From contig NZ_PDOD01000002.1 in assembly GCF_003226325.1 (NCBI RefSeq), forward strand, positions 1 through 64,000: DNA of 64,000 nt. Direction: 5' to 3'. Both the position numbers and the translations under genes were made by a program. A model generated the notes under the pieces. The model was not told where the DNA came from. It saw only the letters and a list, made by a program, of their open reading frames with translations, and ran no database searches. Shown here piece after piece: positions 46,084 to 54,839 of the stretch. The DNA comes from Salipaludibacillus keqinensis. GTDB taxonomy: Bacteria > Bacillota > Bacilli > Bacillales > Salisediminibacteriaceae. Position 1 is the stretch's first letter. Each line of letters begins with the position of its first letter.

Positions 46084-46211
46084 ATCATGCCGCCCATCTA
46101 TTAACCCTTTCAATAGAGTTAAATACGTCTCCTAAACCTTGTTATATCAATATTTCTAATTAAGTGAAGCAAGTAGAACTTTCTGAATACACATATGAAC
46201 ATGAGCATTTA
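46084..46211. repeat. Right copy of the flanking repeat with groEL 3'-end-like core
   Basis: Partner of 32352-32479. Here the core in reverse reads ATGGGCGGCATGATGTAA (46081-46098), exactly a GroEL-type terminus MGGMM with its stop codon. The 29-mer block is at 46183-46211. The dctP pseudogene begins directly after it. Confidence 0.65.
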
Positions 46212-46741
46212 GTGCCAATGACGTACTGGATATCGACGAAACATTTGAAGTCACCTATAGTACGTGGGCAAGCAAGGGAGAACCAGCTTACTATGGAATG
46301 GAACGATTTAAAGAAATTCTTGAAGAAAGATCCGGAGGGAACATCACAGTAAATATTCCTAGGAAACCAGATAGGGTCTGCACATGAACAAATGGAACAA
46401 GTGAGCACCGGTTCAATCGAGATGATATCGAGTGGAGACCCAAGAATTAACGAAATTGAGTACCTCTCCCTACCGTATTTGATGGCATCAAATGATCATT
46501 GGAATGCCGTACTAATTCTAGAAGCTGCTGAAGAAGGAGAACAGGTGGCTAATCAGAGCTTAGAAGATAGTGCAGCAGCTACGGTTGAAGAAATGGAAGA
46601 TAGTGAAGTAGAATTCATTGACCCTGATCTGATGCATTTAAGGAAGCTACGCAAAATGTTCGAGACGAGATGGGTGTAGAAATTTGGGGAGAGGAAACGT
46701 ATAACGACATCGTAGAAATTGGCCAATCCGATTTAAACTAA
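46212..46741 (+). pseudogene. dctP-type TRAP binding-protein remnant
   Basis: Reading across frames: ANDVLDIDETFEVTYSTWAS, YYGMERFKEILEERSGGNIT, (frameshift near 46350) GSAHEQMEQVSTGSIEMISS, EIEYLSLPYLMASNDHWNAV, then an internal deletion and the C-terminal end IDPDL..., RDEMGVEIWGEETYNDIVEI and a stop at 46739-46741. The lipoprotein signal and about half the body are missing. It resembles but is not a copy of the intact dctP at 44534, and is in opposite orientation. Confidence 0.85.
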
Positions 46742-46752
46742 TCGTTAAACTG

Positions 46753-46790
46753 GAGGCTCCTTCCGCTTACTATCCGGGGGAGCCTCTTTC
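46753..46790 (+). terminator. Terminator after the dctP remnant
   Basis: GAGGCTCC / GGAGCCTC followed by TTTCCC, directly after the remnant stop codon. Probably the former dctP-dctQ boundary hairpin of that lost operon. Confidence 0.65.
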
Positions 46791-46850
46791 CCTATCTAAT
46801 AGTTATCAACTTTACTAACCAAATGAATTTACACCAGGAGGAATAGCTTT

Positions 46851-47193
46851 ATGGATATCCATTCTCACACATCTGAAATAATAGAACATAGACCAATCAT
46901 GGCTGCAGCAGATAAATTCACCATTGAAACTGATGGATCAGGCGGACATGCGGCCCACCCCCACATAGCAATTGATCCAATTCCTATTACTGCTCAGATT
47001 ATTAATGCTATGCAAACGATCATTTCGAGGCACATCTCCCCTCTTTAATCAGCCGTATTAACCATTGGGCAAATTCATGGTGGTAATGCCGATAACATTA
47101 TAGCAAAAAATGTTACGATATCTGTGTCAATCCATTGTCTTCGATGAAAAAGCTATTCCAACTGGCATCAAAGCAATGAGTGCTTTAGCATAA
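46851..47193 (+). pseudogene. M20 family amidohydrolase remnant
   Basis: A good ribosome site (AGGAGGAAT) precedes the ATG. The frame soon reads IMAAADKFTIETDGSGGHAA, HPHIAIDPIPITAQIINAMQ and TIISRHISPL, the dimerisation domain of M20 aminoacylase/hippurate-hydrolase enzymes. It meets a stop at 47046, then continues as AVLTIGQIHGGNADNIIAKN and, after another frame change, to a stop at 47191. The N-terminal metal-binding half and the C-terminal part are absent. Confidence 0.8.
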
Positions 47194-47232
47194 GGATCAG
47201 GAACCATAGAGTTAAAAACACACTTTATATTA

Positions 47233-48978
47233 TCAATTCTTCACGAATAGATTTCGCCATCCCCCTGTTGCGGTTATGTCTTCGGCCGTTTCTGCTACAT
47301 AGGCTTCACAAACAAAGCCTGGTACTTCTTCTCCATTTTCTAACTCTACTTTCCCAATGCCTAGAGGGGAAGGGATGGAGGCTGCAAATGCCCCAAATTC
47401 AGATAAGGGCATTTCCCACAGCTCTAATTCAATCGCTCCTCCTTTTCGTTCGTCTTTGATCATTCCAGGCTTTTCAGGTGTCGAAGTTAGTTTCACCATT
47501 TGGTATTTAGGTGCACTCAATGCTTCACACACAAAGGTTGCACGACACTCCTTCATTTGTTTTTCCAGTGGAAAACCTCTCATATGCAAGCCACATACAG
47601 CAACTAATGTGGTCGCTTCGTTTTTTTTAGTAGTATTAAGAAACTGTTTAGCCATTGAACAGATTAAGCCTTCATTTTCTGCTAAGCCAAAGAGAGTAAT
47701 GCCAAACGGAAGCTTCTCTGCGGCTTTTCCTGCAGGTATGGCAATCGCACATAAATCAAGGAGATTACAGTGATTCGTATAACGTCCCATATCACTATTT
47801 GTTTGGATTGGTTGTGCTCTTACTTGTTCTCTCGTCCAAGTTCCCCCTGCTGTCGGCATTACAAGTACAGCATCAGCAAATACTTTTCTTGCCTTTAACT
47901 TAAAGGCTTGAAGCTGATGGATCGCCTGAAAAACGAACGGGGCATTGAATGTTTCATTTAATCCAGAACGAAGAACTTGTTCTGTTACTGGGAAAGTGAC
48001 ACTCGGATTTCCTTCTACAAATGACCCAACCGCAGCCCATCGCTCTGCTACCATCGGTCCCTCATATAAAATAGCGGAGGCTTCCTTTAAAAATGTCGTA
48101 TCTACATATTCAATCGGAAGGTTCGTTTTCTTTAGTTGATCTAGTGCAACATCCCAAGCTTCACTATACTCTTTGGCATAAGAACCAAAGAAATCAATTG
48201 GATTTGATGGAACGATTATTTTTGATGGTAAGCTTTGCTGCGGTGTAGCAACGTCTTTTGACCATGGATCAGATTCTTCTACTCCTCTTGCAAAACGATC
48301 AACGAGCATCGCCTCTTCTACACTCTGAGAAAAAACGGTGACACAATCTAGGCTTGCACAAGCTGGGACAACCCCTTTCATAGACCAAGCCCCTAAAGTC
48401 GGTTTGTATCCAACAAGATTGTTCAAACCAGCTGGGACGCGCCCTGATCCTGCTGTATCGGTTCCTAATGAGAAGACAGCTTGGCCTCTTGCGACGGCAA
48501 CAGCAGATCCCGCGCTCGAACCGCCACTTATTAATTCCGGTCTGAGTGAGTTATGCGTTTCTCCGTATGGGCTTCTTGTTCCCACAAGCCCTGTAGCGAA
48601 TTGATCTAGATTTGCTTTGCCAACTGGGATCGCACCAGCGGCAATCAACCTTTCAACAACAGCCGCATGTTCCACTGGTGTATACGTATATTCGCTACAC
48701 CCCGCCGTCGTTGGCACACCGGCAAGATCGATATTATCCTTAATTGCAAAAGGAATTCCCCATAATGAAGCACTTTCTCTATCAATCGTTTCTAGTCTTT
48801 CTATAAAAGGTTTCATCAGCTCGATAGAAGGTGGTGTGATCCAAATGTTCATCTCAGCGTCTGTTTCAGCGCGTTTGATGATTTCTTGAGCTACTTCGTC
48901 TGGTGAGAGTGAATATGCGAGATACTGTTCTCTTAACCAATCAACTGTTAATTGTTCTGGGAGGTTTATCTTGATCAT
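47233..48978 (-). CDS. atzF: Allophanate hydrolase
   Basis: 581 aa. The N-terminal amidase domain has the Lys-Ser-Ser triad: K in GIPFAIKDNIDLAGVPT, then GGSSAGSAVAV and GTDTAGSGRVPAGLNN. The C-terminal domain (about 450-581) with AVCGLHMRGFPLEKQM and LELWEMPLSEFGAFAASIP matches allophanate hydrolases. It converts allophanate to CO2 and ammonia, the second step of ATP-dependent urea degradation. Its ATG overlaps the stop of the upstream biotin-domain fragment (ATGA). The first-step enzyme, urea carboxylase, is destroyed here, so the gene may be orphaned unless another source of allophanate exists. Confidence 0.94.
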   Translation of the reverse strand: MIKINLPEQLTVDWLREQYLAYSLSPDEVAQEIIKRAETDAEMNIWITPPSIELMKPFIERLETIDRESASLWGIPFAIKDNIDLAGVPTTAGCSEYTYTPVEHAAVVERLIAAGAIPVGKANLDQFATGLVGTRSPYGETHNSLRPELISGGSSAGSAVAVARGQAVFSLGTDTAGSGRVPAGLNNLVGYKPTLGAWSMKGVVPACASLDCVTVFSQSVEEAMLVDRFARGVEESDPWSKDVATPQQSLPSKIIVPSNPIDFFGSYAKEYSEAWDVALDQLKKTNLPIEYVDTTFLKEASAILYEGPMVAERWAAVGSFVEGNPSVTFPVTEQVLRSGLNETFNAPFVFQAIHQLQAFKLKARKVFADAVLVMPTAGGTWTREQVRAQPIQTNSDMGRYTNHCNLLDLCAIAIPAGKAAEKLPFGITLFGLAENEGLICSMAKQFLNTTKKNEATTLVAVCGLHMRGFPLEKQMKECRATFVCEALSAPKYQMVKLTSTPEKPGMIKDERKGGAIELELWEMPLSEFGAFAASIPSPLGIGKVELENGEEVPGFVCEAYVAETAEDITATGGWRNLFVKN

Positions 48979-49225
48979 TTGATCGACACCGCCTCTTCTT
49001 TTTCTTCCATAATTCCTACTATGAGTTGACCTGCATGAACTTCATCTCCCGGTTTCACATGGATGGATGCTACATATCCATCACAAGTGGCATGCTGTGG
49101 GAACTCCATTTTCATACTTTCTTCTATTATAATAGTCTCGCCTTTTTTCACTTGTTGACCTTGTTCTACAAGCACCTTCCATACACTTCCTGGCATCGAG
49201 CATCGAACTGCTTCAACCCCTTCTG
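48975..49225 (-). pseudogene. Urea carboxylase biotin-carrier domain fragment
   Basis: The C-terminal biotinyl domain only: SMPGSVWKVLVEQGQQVKKG, then IIEESMKMEFPQHATCDGYV with the biotin lysine in ESMKM (the common EAMKM with Ser), and VKPGDEVHAGQLIVGIME. The frame is open to an ATG at 49262, but similarity starts near 49225. The preceding part of urea carboxylase is found on the opposite strand immediately beyond. The rest of the enzyme (biotin carboxylase and carboxyltransferase domains) is not in the window. Confidence 0.85.
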
Positions 49226-49227
49226 GG

Positions 49228-49352
49228 AGCAGAAATTTTCCGTAAGAAACAACAGGATGCATTTAAGGAAGAGCGCGAAAGCTGGAGGGCGCTGGGGGTT
49301 GCTGAATACATTTCTGAACATGAAACCGTCGTGGAGAACGAAGAAGATGAGC
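49228..49352 (+). pseudogene. Urea carboxylase linker fragment, inverted relative to the biotin domain
   Basis: The plus-strand frame reads FRKKQQDAFKEERESW and then RALGVAEYISEHETVVENEE. This matches the region just before the biotin domain of urea carboxylases, where an AF-x-x-ER-x-x-W pattern is conserved. It abuts the biotin-domain fragment head to head at about 49225-49230, so an inversion breakpoint lies at that point. It runs out of frame into a permease fragment near 49347. Confidence 0.7.
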
Positions 49353-49877
49353 TTTATTACGGTATTGATTGCAGCGATCTTTACTCAAGGACTAGCTTCA
49401 GTTAATGCAGTCTCTCGTCTTTTATATGTAATGGGAAGGGATTCGATCTTGCCTAGTCGTTTCTTTTCCTATGTTCACCCTAAATACAAAACGCCAGTCT
49501 TCAATATTATCTTCTCATCTGTTGTGTCCCTCTTAGCTATTTTTATTACGATCGATCAAGCATTGAGATTTGTAAACTTCGGTGCCTTAACAGCATTCTT
49601 TTTCGTTAACCTTTGTGTAATCACGTTATATGTTTCAAAGAAAACAAAGGAACGCTCGGTAAAAAGGATGATCTTCAACTTGATCTCTCCTATAGTGGGA
49701 GCCGTTTTTATACTCTGGTTGCTCTTTTTACTCGATGTTCCAACCCTACTGGGAGGATTAACTTGGGTAGCGATTGGAATGATCTATCTTGGCTACTTAA
49801 CGAAAGGCTTTAAAGGAGCACTCCCTCAAACAGTCTCTGAGAAAATAGAATTAGAGCTCAAGGACAAGGCAGTATAG
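49347..49877 (+). pseudogene. APC-type amino-acid/amine permease, C-terminal fragment
   Basis: 176 codons with about five membrane segments: SFITVLIAAIFTQGLASVNA, SRLLYVMGRDSILPSRFF, TPVFNIIFSSVVSLLAIFIT and two further spans. The N-terminal half of a normal 12-TM permease is missing and the fragment is fused to urea carboxylase sequence. Permeases of this type accompany urea carboxylase/allophanate hydrolase clusters, so it is probably part of the same broken locus. Confidence 0.8.
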
Positions 49878-49954
49878 TAACAAGGAAGAGTACCCTCCTA
49901 TATACCTCCAATCCATATAGGAAATATTGGTGACAAAAGAAGGTGTAGGAGGGT

Positions 49955-50059
49955 ATGAAAGTGAGTAAATTAGAGTCATCCAAGCAAATGCACCAAATGA
50001 TAAAGGATTTAAAACGCCGAAATGAAAAAGCAAAAGCAAATAAAGCACTAAACAAATAA
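49955..50059 (+). CDS. Small Lys-rich protein of unknown function (34 aa)
   Basis: ATG at 49955 (or GTG at 49961, which has better spacing to AGGAGGG). The product is highly basic and helical (QMHQMIKDLKRRNEKAKANK). No family recognised. The stop codon lies in the left foot of a bidirectional terminator shared with the convergent small gene at 50048. Confidence 0.5.
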   Translation: MKVSKLESSKQMHQMIKDLKRRNEKAKANKALNK

Positions 50060-50212
50060 AAGCTGATACATACGTGCCAGCTTTTTGTAGGTCTTTTTAG
50101 TTAGACGATGATCGTTTGGGAGTGCTTTTAAGGCTTCTTCGCGCACCCGTTTAGACGAATGAATACTGCCCCCCACTATAACAATAGGAGAATTTGTTAT
50201 AGCATACCCCAT
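50048..50212 (-). CDS. Small protein of unknown function (54 aa)
   Basis: Start at the ATG in MGYAITNSPIVIVGG (50212) with AAAGGTGG upstream; an ATG 18 nt earlier has no ribosome site. A short hydrophobic N-terminal stretch is followed by a basic half (KRVREEALKALPNDHRLTKK). Not recognised. The 3' end overlaps the terminator and the opposite small gene. Confidence 0.55.
   Translation of the reverse strand: MGYAITNSPIVIVGGSIHSSKRVREEALKALPNDHRLTKKTYKKLARMYQLLFV
50060..50087. terminator. Bidirectional terminator between two small convergent genes
   Basis: AAAGCTG / CAGCTTT with an A-run on the left and T-run on the right, at the junction of the genes ending at 50059 (+) and 50048 (-). Confidence 0.7.
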
Positions 50213-50323
50213 ATTAGAACCACCTTTCATTTTTTATCAGATCATACCTGCTCTTTAAAATTTTCTTCCGTAAGTGGTTGCTGAAGATCTCCTAAGATTT
50301 TACTTACTCTTCACGCTAAGGTC

Positions 50324-50662
50324 TCATCCCCCAGTATATTTATTCTCAGTGATCGAATAATGAAAAATCTCAATGTCTTGGTCAATGAATCCTCTTCTTT
50401 GAGCACCTTTTAACGTGTGGTACATGTTTTCACGACCTACTCCGTTGTCTGTGTGGAGATATATTTTATTAGCACGATAACCTTTTTCACAGAAAATCTT
50501 CACAAGGTCATACCCAGTAGGAAGTAGGTTTCCTTCACTATCTTCACCTAAATCGTGGTCGAGGGACAGTAGATGAACTGTATAATTTTCCAAATAATAG
50601 ATCGCCTCATCTATGTTTCTAGCTAGGACAAAACCTGTTGGACAATCTCTCAAATCATCCAC
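50324..50662 (-). CDS. Small receiver-like (cyclic-phosphate processing receiver type) protein, copy 1
   Basis: The frame encodes VDDLRDCPTGFVLARNIDEA, LLSLDHDLGEDSEGNLLPTG, YDLVKIFCEKGYRANKIYLH and GRENMYHTLKGAQRRGFIDQ, the pattern of stand-alone receiver domains annotated as cyclic-phosphate processing. The Asp pair in VDDL and the Asp in LDHDLGED correspond to receiver acidic pocket positions. Copy 2 (54840-55202) begins seven codons earlier at a GTG. In copy 1 the similarity ends at 50680, before that start, so it has no clear start except GTG at 50662. Possibly 5'-truncated but otherwise intact. Confidence 0.7.
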   Translation of the reverse strand: MDDLRDCPTGFVLARNIDEAIYYLENYTVHLLSLDHDLGEDSEGNLLPTGYDLVKIFCEKGYRANKIYLHTDNGVGRENMYHTLKGAQRRGFIDQDIEIFHYSITENKYTGG

Positions 50663-50680
50663 ATATAGATTGATTTGTTT
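50324..50680. repeat. Left 357-bp direct repeat flanking the copper module
   Basis: It is co-linear with 54840-55196 over 357 bp without gaps; I count 18 mismatches, about 95% identity. Both copies contain the receiver-domain gene in the same orientation. Similarity stops sharply on both sides. Confidence 0.9.
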
Positions 50681-50766
50681 TCCTCCCTCTAGAACATCAC
50701 GATCCTATGCATTTTATTATTGGTTGTACATATTATTCTAGTATTAGGTGTTAGGAGGAAAGTACA

Positions 50767-51675
50767 ATGACCACTTTTATTATTATAGTTGTATCTTTGT
50801 TATCGATTATTCTTATTACTTCGTTTACAACTTCATTCATACAAAGAAAGAGAAGTGCCGTAATGACAGGAATGATGGCGGCTATGGTTATAGGGATGTG
50901 TATTGGTTTAACTATCGGTGTTTTACTGGGTAGTTTATTCCAAGGAGACCTATTCACCTCTACGATCATTTCTATGGCAATTGGAATGTTTGCGGGTATT
51001 TTAGTAGGAATTCCATTCAACGCGCTATCCGTGTTGGATGGGATGCTCGCGGGTATTATGGGAGGAATGATGGGTGCCATGCTTGGAGAAATGATTTCTC
51101 CTGCAGATGCTATACTTTTAGTGAAAATTTTATTGACTATTTCAATCTGTTCGACAATTATCATATTATTATTTCTATTACAAACAAATAGAAAAGAAGA
51201 AAACGCTAATTTTAAATGGATGATACGCCCCCTCGCAACTTTTGTTGTGTTATTCCTACTTCTTGGATCGATTGCTCAAATAAATGTAAACTCAGACAAC
51301 CACAATCAAAGTCATCACACACCTGACATAAATAATCCTGATAATCAGTTAAAAATCGAAGTAACGGGGTTTGAATATACCCCTAATGAAATATCTGTTA
51401 CTAAATCGGAGTCTACAGAGCTTAAATTAGTAAATAATGATGACATTGAACATGATTTAGAAATTATAGATTTTCCATTTGAAACATTAAATACTGAACC
51501 TGTAATAGAAAATCATACAAACCACTCTCATAATTCAGCGCTACATATCCATTCAAAACCTCACAGTAAAAATTCTATTAGTTTTAAAGCTACTCAGAAA
51601 GGAACTTATCTTTTTTATTGCACAATACCTGGCCATAAAGAAAGAGGAATGGTAGGTACTATAATAGTAAATTAG
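50767..51675 (+). CDS. Membrane protein with C-terminal cupredoxin domain
   Basis: 302 aa. The N-terminal half has five to six hydrophobic segments rich in Gly and Met (MTGMMAAMVIGMCIGLTIG, LAGIMGGMMGAMLGEM). After a His/Asn-rich linker the C-terminal about 110 residues form a plastocyanin-like domain: VTGFEYTPNEISVTKSES, EHDLEI with the first His ligand, and FYCTIPGHKERGM with Cys, His and Met, a complete type-1 copper site. The domain sits outside the membrane. Its position beside copY and copA supports copper handling. AGGAGG precedes the ATG. Confidence 0.85.
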   Translation: MTTFIIIVVSLLSIILITSFTTSFIQRKRSAVMTGMMAAMVIGMCIGLTIGVLLGSLFQGDLFTSTIISMAIGMFAGILVGIPFNALSVLDGMLAGIMGGMMGAMLGEMISPADAILLVKILLTISICSTIIILLFLLQTNRKEENANFKWMIRPLATFVVLFLLLGSIAQINVNSDNHNQSHHTPDINNPDNQLKIEVTGFEYTPNEISVTKSESTELKLVNNDDIEHDLEIIDFPFETLNTEPVIENHTNHSHNSALHIHSKPHSKNSISFKATQKGTYLFYCTIPGHKERGMVGTIIVN

Positions 51676-51812
51676 TTAAGAATGAGTAAGTTACGCAACT
51701 TTAACTTTTGAGATGAATCACATATTATATGTATTCTACCGACGATACAACTAAATAATATGTCTAAAGATGATGCTTTAATAGCCCAATAAAAAATCCA
51801 TTAAAAAAAGTG

Positions 51813-51841
51813 TTGACAAAAATCGTTTACAAGTGTAATCT
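51813..51841 (+). promoter_or_regulatory. copY promoter
   Basis: TTGACA, 17-bp spacer, TAATCT. The first CopY box lies in the spacer and touches the -10 element. Confidence 0.8.
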
Positions 51842-51868
51842 GAAATTAATAAATCGATTACAAGTGTA
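51828..51868. promoter_or_regulatory. Two cop boxes (CopY operators)
   Basis: TACAAGTGTA occurs twice, at 51828-51837 and 51859-51868, 31 bp apart. Both match TACANNTGTA, the operator of CopY repressors in Gram-positive bacteria. Confidence 0.9.
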
Positions 51869-51887
51869 AACGGAAGGCGGTGACGCT

Positions 51888-52337
51888 ATGGCAACAGAAA
51901 TTAATACTAAGATTACCGAATCAGAATGGGAAATTATGCGTGTAGTTTGGACGTTCAATAAAGTGACAAGTAAAGAAATTATTGAGGTTTTACAAGAAAA
52001 AAAAGCTTGGAAACCAGCAACGACGAAGACATTTATCGGTCGTCTCGTAAAAAAAGGAATGCTTAATACAGAGCCTCATGGAAAACGTTACCTCTACTCT
52101 GCAACTGTCAGTGAAGATGAAACAGTGAAGAATGTTACCAATGAATTTTTTGATAACATTTGTAGTAAGGATGTTGGTAAAACTATTGCAGAAATGATTT
52201 CTACCTCCACGTTGAGCTTTGACGATATAGCCTTAATAGAAGAAGTATTAGAAAAGAAGAAGAAAACTGCTGTTGAACAAGTGAAGTGTAATTGTTTAAA
52301 AGGACAATGCCAATGTAAAAATAATCATAATCATTAA
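51888..52337 (+). CDS. copY: CopY/TcrY family copper-responsive repressor
   Basis: 149 aa of the BlaI/MecI/CopY winged-helix type. The N-terminal DNA-binding domain has ITESEWEIMRVVWTFNKVTS and KPATTKTFIGRLVKKGML. The C-terminus carries CNCLKGQCQC, the CXCX4CXC metal motif of CopY, where Zn(II) keeps the repressor on DNA and Cu(I) releases it. The two cop boxes lie directly upstream. A His/Asn tail follows the motif. Ribosome site AAGGCGGTG. Confidence 0.95.
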   Translation: MATEINTKITESEWEIMRVVWTFNKVTSKEIIEVLQEKKAWKPATTKTFIGRLVKKGMLNTEPHGKRYLYSATVSEDETVKNVTNEFFDNICSKDVGKTIAEMISTSTLSFDDIALIEEVLEKKKKTAVEQVKCNCLKGQCQCKNNHNH

Positions 52338-52377
52338 GGCAAAAACCTTTTATGAGTAGTTAGTATAGAAAGATCTG

Positions 52378-52400
52378 CACTTGAATTCCATATTCAAGTG
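52378..52400 (+). terminator. Hairpin between copY and copA
   Basis: CACTTGAAT / ATTCAAGTG, a perfect 9-bp stem with a 3-nt loop, followed by TACTTTTA. Weak but plausible end of the copY transcript, consistent with copA having its own control site. Confidence 0.55.
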
Positions 52401-52419
52401 TACTTTTACTAAAATTAAC

Positions 52420-52436
52420 ATACCCTACTCGGGTAT
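52420..52436. promoter_or_regulatory. CsoR-type operator upstream of copA
   Basis: ATACCCTACTCGGGTAT, inverted arms ATACCC / GGGTAT around a 5-bp centre, resembles the CsoR site in front of Bacillus copZA. It overlaps a probable copA -10 region (TAGTAT at 52436). No csoR gene is in the window. Confidence 0.7.
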
Positions 52437-52469
52437 AGTATAAAAATATTTATGATTGGAGTGATTAAA

Positions 52470-54710
52470 GTGGAAAAATCCTTATTCTCTGTTAGAGGAA
52501 TGACTTGTTCTTCTTGTGTTAATCGCGTTGAAAAAAAGATAGCTAAAGTCCCTGGAGTTCAATCCGTTAATGTAAACTTAGCGGCAAATCAAGCACAAGT
52601 CTCTTATGATACTTCCTTGGCAAGTACAGAAAAAATTATTGAAGCCATTGAGAACATTGGTTATAGTGGCAATGTGATCGATGAAAATAATGAGGCTGAT
52701 TCCAGCCTTGGACAGCAGAAAGAAACGAAAAAACTAAAAAAGGATTTTATATTTGGGGCTATTCTAACTTCCATCGTTCTAATAGGCAGTATCCCACACA
52801 TGATGGAAGGTTGGGGAAATTGGATTCCTAGCTTTATGACAAACCCTTACTGGTTACTATTATTAACAAGTTTTGTTCAGCTTGGTCCAGGATGGCGATT
52901 TTACAGTAACAGTTATAAAGTATTAAAAAATAAATCGGCTGACATGAATGTTCTAGTAGCAATGGGAACGACAGCAGCGTGGTTATATAGTGGCGCTATG
53001 ACACTCTTCCCTACTACTCTAACCAATATGGGATTTCCATATCAGTTATACTACGACGTAACCACTGTAATTACAACGCTGATCATTCTTGGGCGTTACC
53101 TTGAGGCAAAGGCGAAAGGAGAAACTTCTTCCGCCATAAAAAAACTAATGAACTTACAAGCAAAAACAGCAAGAGTGATCCGTAGTGGGCAAGAATTAGA
53201 AATACGTGTTGAGGATGTTGAAATTCATGACGAAATTATCGTTCGTCCAGGAGAAAGAGTCCCGGTAGATGGTGAAGTAATAAAAGGCAAGTCTTCCGTA
53301 GATGAATCGATGCTAACCGGAGAATCCATTCCCGTTGAAAAACATATAGGTGATGAAGTAATTGGGGCTACTATCAACAAAACAGGAAGCTTTACATTAC
53401 GAGCAACCAAAATAGGAAAAGATACGGCACTTTCTCAAATTATACGGATGGTTAATGAAGCACAAGGTTCAAAAGCTCCTATACAGCGTATTGTTGATAA
53501 AATTTCTGCTTATTTTGTTCCTGCCGTCGTCATCCTTGCTTTCATCAGCTTTGGGGTTTGGTGGACATTTGGTCCTGAACCTGGTTTCATAGTCGGGCTT
53601 ACCTCCTTTATCGCAGTATTAATCATTGCATGCCCATGTGCATTGGGTTTAGCTACTCCTACCGCGATTATGGTTGGTACTGAGAAAGGTGCTGAAAATG
53701 GGATTTTAATTAAAGATGCTGCTAGTATCGAAAGAGCTAATAAAGTAAAAACAGTCGTATTAGACAAAACAGGTACGATTACAGAAGGAAAACCGAAAGT
53801 AACGGATATTGTATCTAGTAATTCCATTACTGATATAGAATTATTAACACTAGTAGCTTCTGTTGAACGAGTTTCCGAGCATCCACTTGGGGAGGCAATT
53901 GTTCAGGAAGCAAAATCAAGAAACTTAGAGCTTCAAGAACCTGACACCTTTGAGGCCATAACAGGTCATGGTTTAATTGGAACGCTTCATAATAAAGAGA
54001 TATTAGTTGGAAATCTCAAATTGATGAAAGAACACAACATTTCCAATCAAGAAATGGTACAAATTGCAGAAAACCTTGCAGATCAAGGAAAAACACCTAT
54101 GTATGTAGCAATTAATGGTGAATATGCCGGGATCATTGCTGTTGCAGATACGTTAAAGAAGGATACTGTAACTGCAGTAAAAGCACTAAAAGAAATGAAT
54201 GTAAAAGTAATCATGCTTACTGGGGACCACTACCGAACAGCAAAAGCAATTGCTAAAGAAGCCGGTATCGATGAGTTTATCGCAGAAGTCCTTCCAGAGC
54301 ACAAAGCAGAAGAGATCAAAAAATTACAAGCTAATGGTGAAGTCGTTGCCATGGTTGGTGATGGGATTAACGATGCCCCTGCCCTTGCCCAAGCCGATGT
54401 GGGTATTGCGATTGGGACTGGCACCGATGTAGCAATGGAAACAGCAAGTATTACCTTAATGCGCGGCAATATCATGAGTGTCGTTACTTCATTAAAATTA
54501 GCTAAGAGAACAATGCATATGATCTGGCAAAACTTGGGTTGGGCATTTGGCTATAATGTCGTATTGATTCCAGTTGCAGCAGGTATTCTATATCCGTTTA
54601 TCGGTATTTTCTTGAATCCTGCATTAGCTGGAGCTGCAATGGCATTTAGTTCTGTATCCGTTGTGTTAAACACATTAAGATTAAAAAAGTTTAAATCTGT
54701 CCCGGCTTAA
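52470..54710 (+). CDS. copA: Copper-exporting P1B-type ATPase
   Basis: 746 aa from the GTG at 52470 (VEKSLFSV), with GGAG 10 nt upstream; the frame extends to an ATG at 52452 that overlaps this site and lacks its own. One N-terminal metal-binding domain with GMTCSSC. Membrane CPC site in [18 protein letters not shown], phosphorylation motif [33 protein letters not shown] and [17 protein letters not shown]. It exports Cu(I) from the cytoplasm. Only one heavy-metal domain is present where B. subtilis CopA has two. Confidence 0.97.
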   Translation: MEKSLFSVRGMTCSSCVNRVEKKIAKVPGVQSVNVNLAANQAQVSYDTSLASTEKIIEAIENIGYSGNVIDENNEADSSLGQQKETKKLKKDFIFGAILTSIVLIGSIPHMMEGWGNWIPSFMTNPYWLLLLTSFVQLGPGWRFYSNSYKVLKNKSADMNVLVAMGTTAAWLYSGAMTLFPTTLTNMGFPYQLYYDVTTVITTLIILGRYLEAKAKGETSSAIKKLMNLQAKTARVIRSGQELEIRVEDVEIHDEIIVRPGERVPVDGEVIKGKSSVDESMLTGESIPVEKHIGDEVIGATINKTGSFTLRATKIGKDTALSQIIRMVNEAQGSKAPIQRIVDKISAYFVPAVVILAFISFGVWWTFGPEPGFIVGLTSFIAVLIIACPCALGLATPTAIMVGTEKGAENGILIKDAASIERANKVKTVVLDKTGTITEGKPKVTDIVSSNSITDIELLTLVASVERVSEHPLGEAIVQEAKSRNLELQEPDTFEAITGHGLIGTLHNKEILVGNLKLMKEHNISNQEMVQIAENLADQGKTPMYVAINGEYAGIIAVADTLKKDTVTAVKALKEMNVKVIMLTGDHYRTAKAIAKEAGIDEFIAEVLPEHKAEEIKKLQANGEVVAMVGDGINDAPALAQADVGIAIGTGTDVAMETASITLMRGNIMSVVTSLKLAKRTMHMIWQNLGWAFGYNVVLIPVAAGILYPFIGIFLNPALAGAAMAFSSVSVVLNTLRLKKFKSVPA

Positions 54711-54744
54711 CTACCTTTTACTATTATAGAGAAGTAGATAAAGC

Positions 54745-54779
54745 TAACTAGTCGTTAAGCTAAGCTTAACGACTAGTTA
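54745..54779. terminator. Perfect 16-bp hairpin after copA
   Basis: TAACTAGTCGTTAAGC, 3-nt loop, exact inverse complement, 35 bases after the copA stop. There is no T-run, so it is either a factor-assisted terminator or an RNA-stabilising hairpin. Confidence 0.55.
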
Positions 54780-54839
54780 CGTTAATTAATTTTCACTTAC
54801 AAGCTACAGCTTCCTCATCCATATCTTTCATACCTGGTT

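Noticed and set aside
32352-46098. A groEL gene at either repeat
   Set aside because: Only the last five codons resemble groEL; codons directly before them include stops, so no gene is present.
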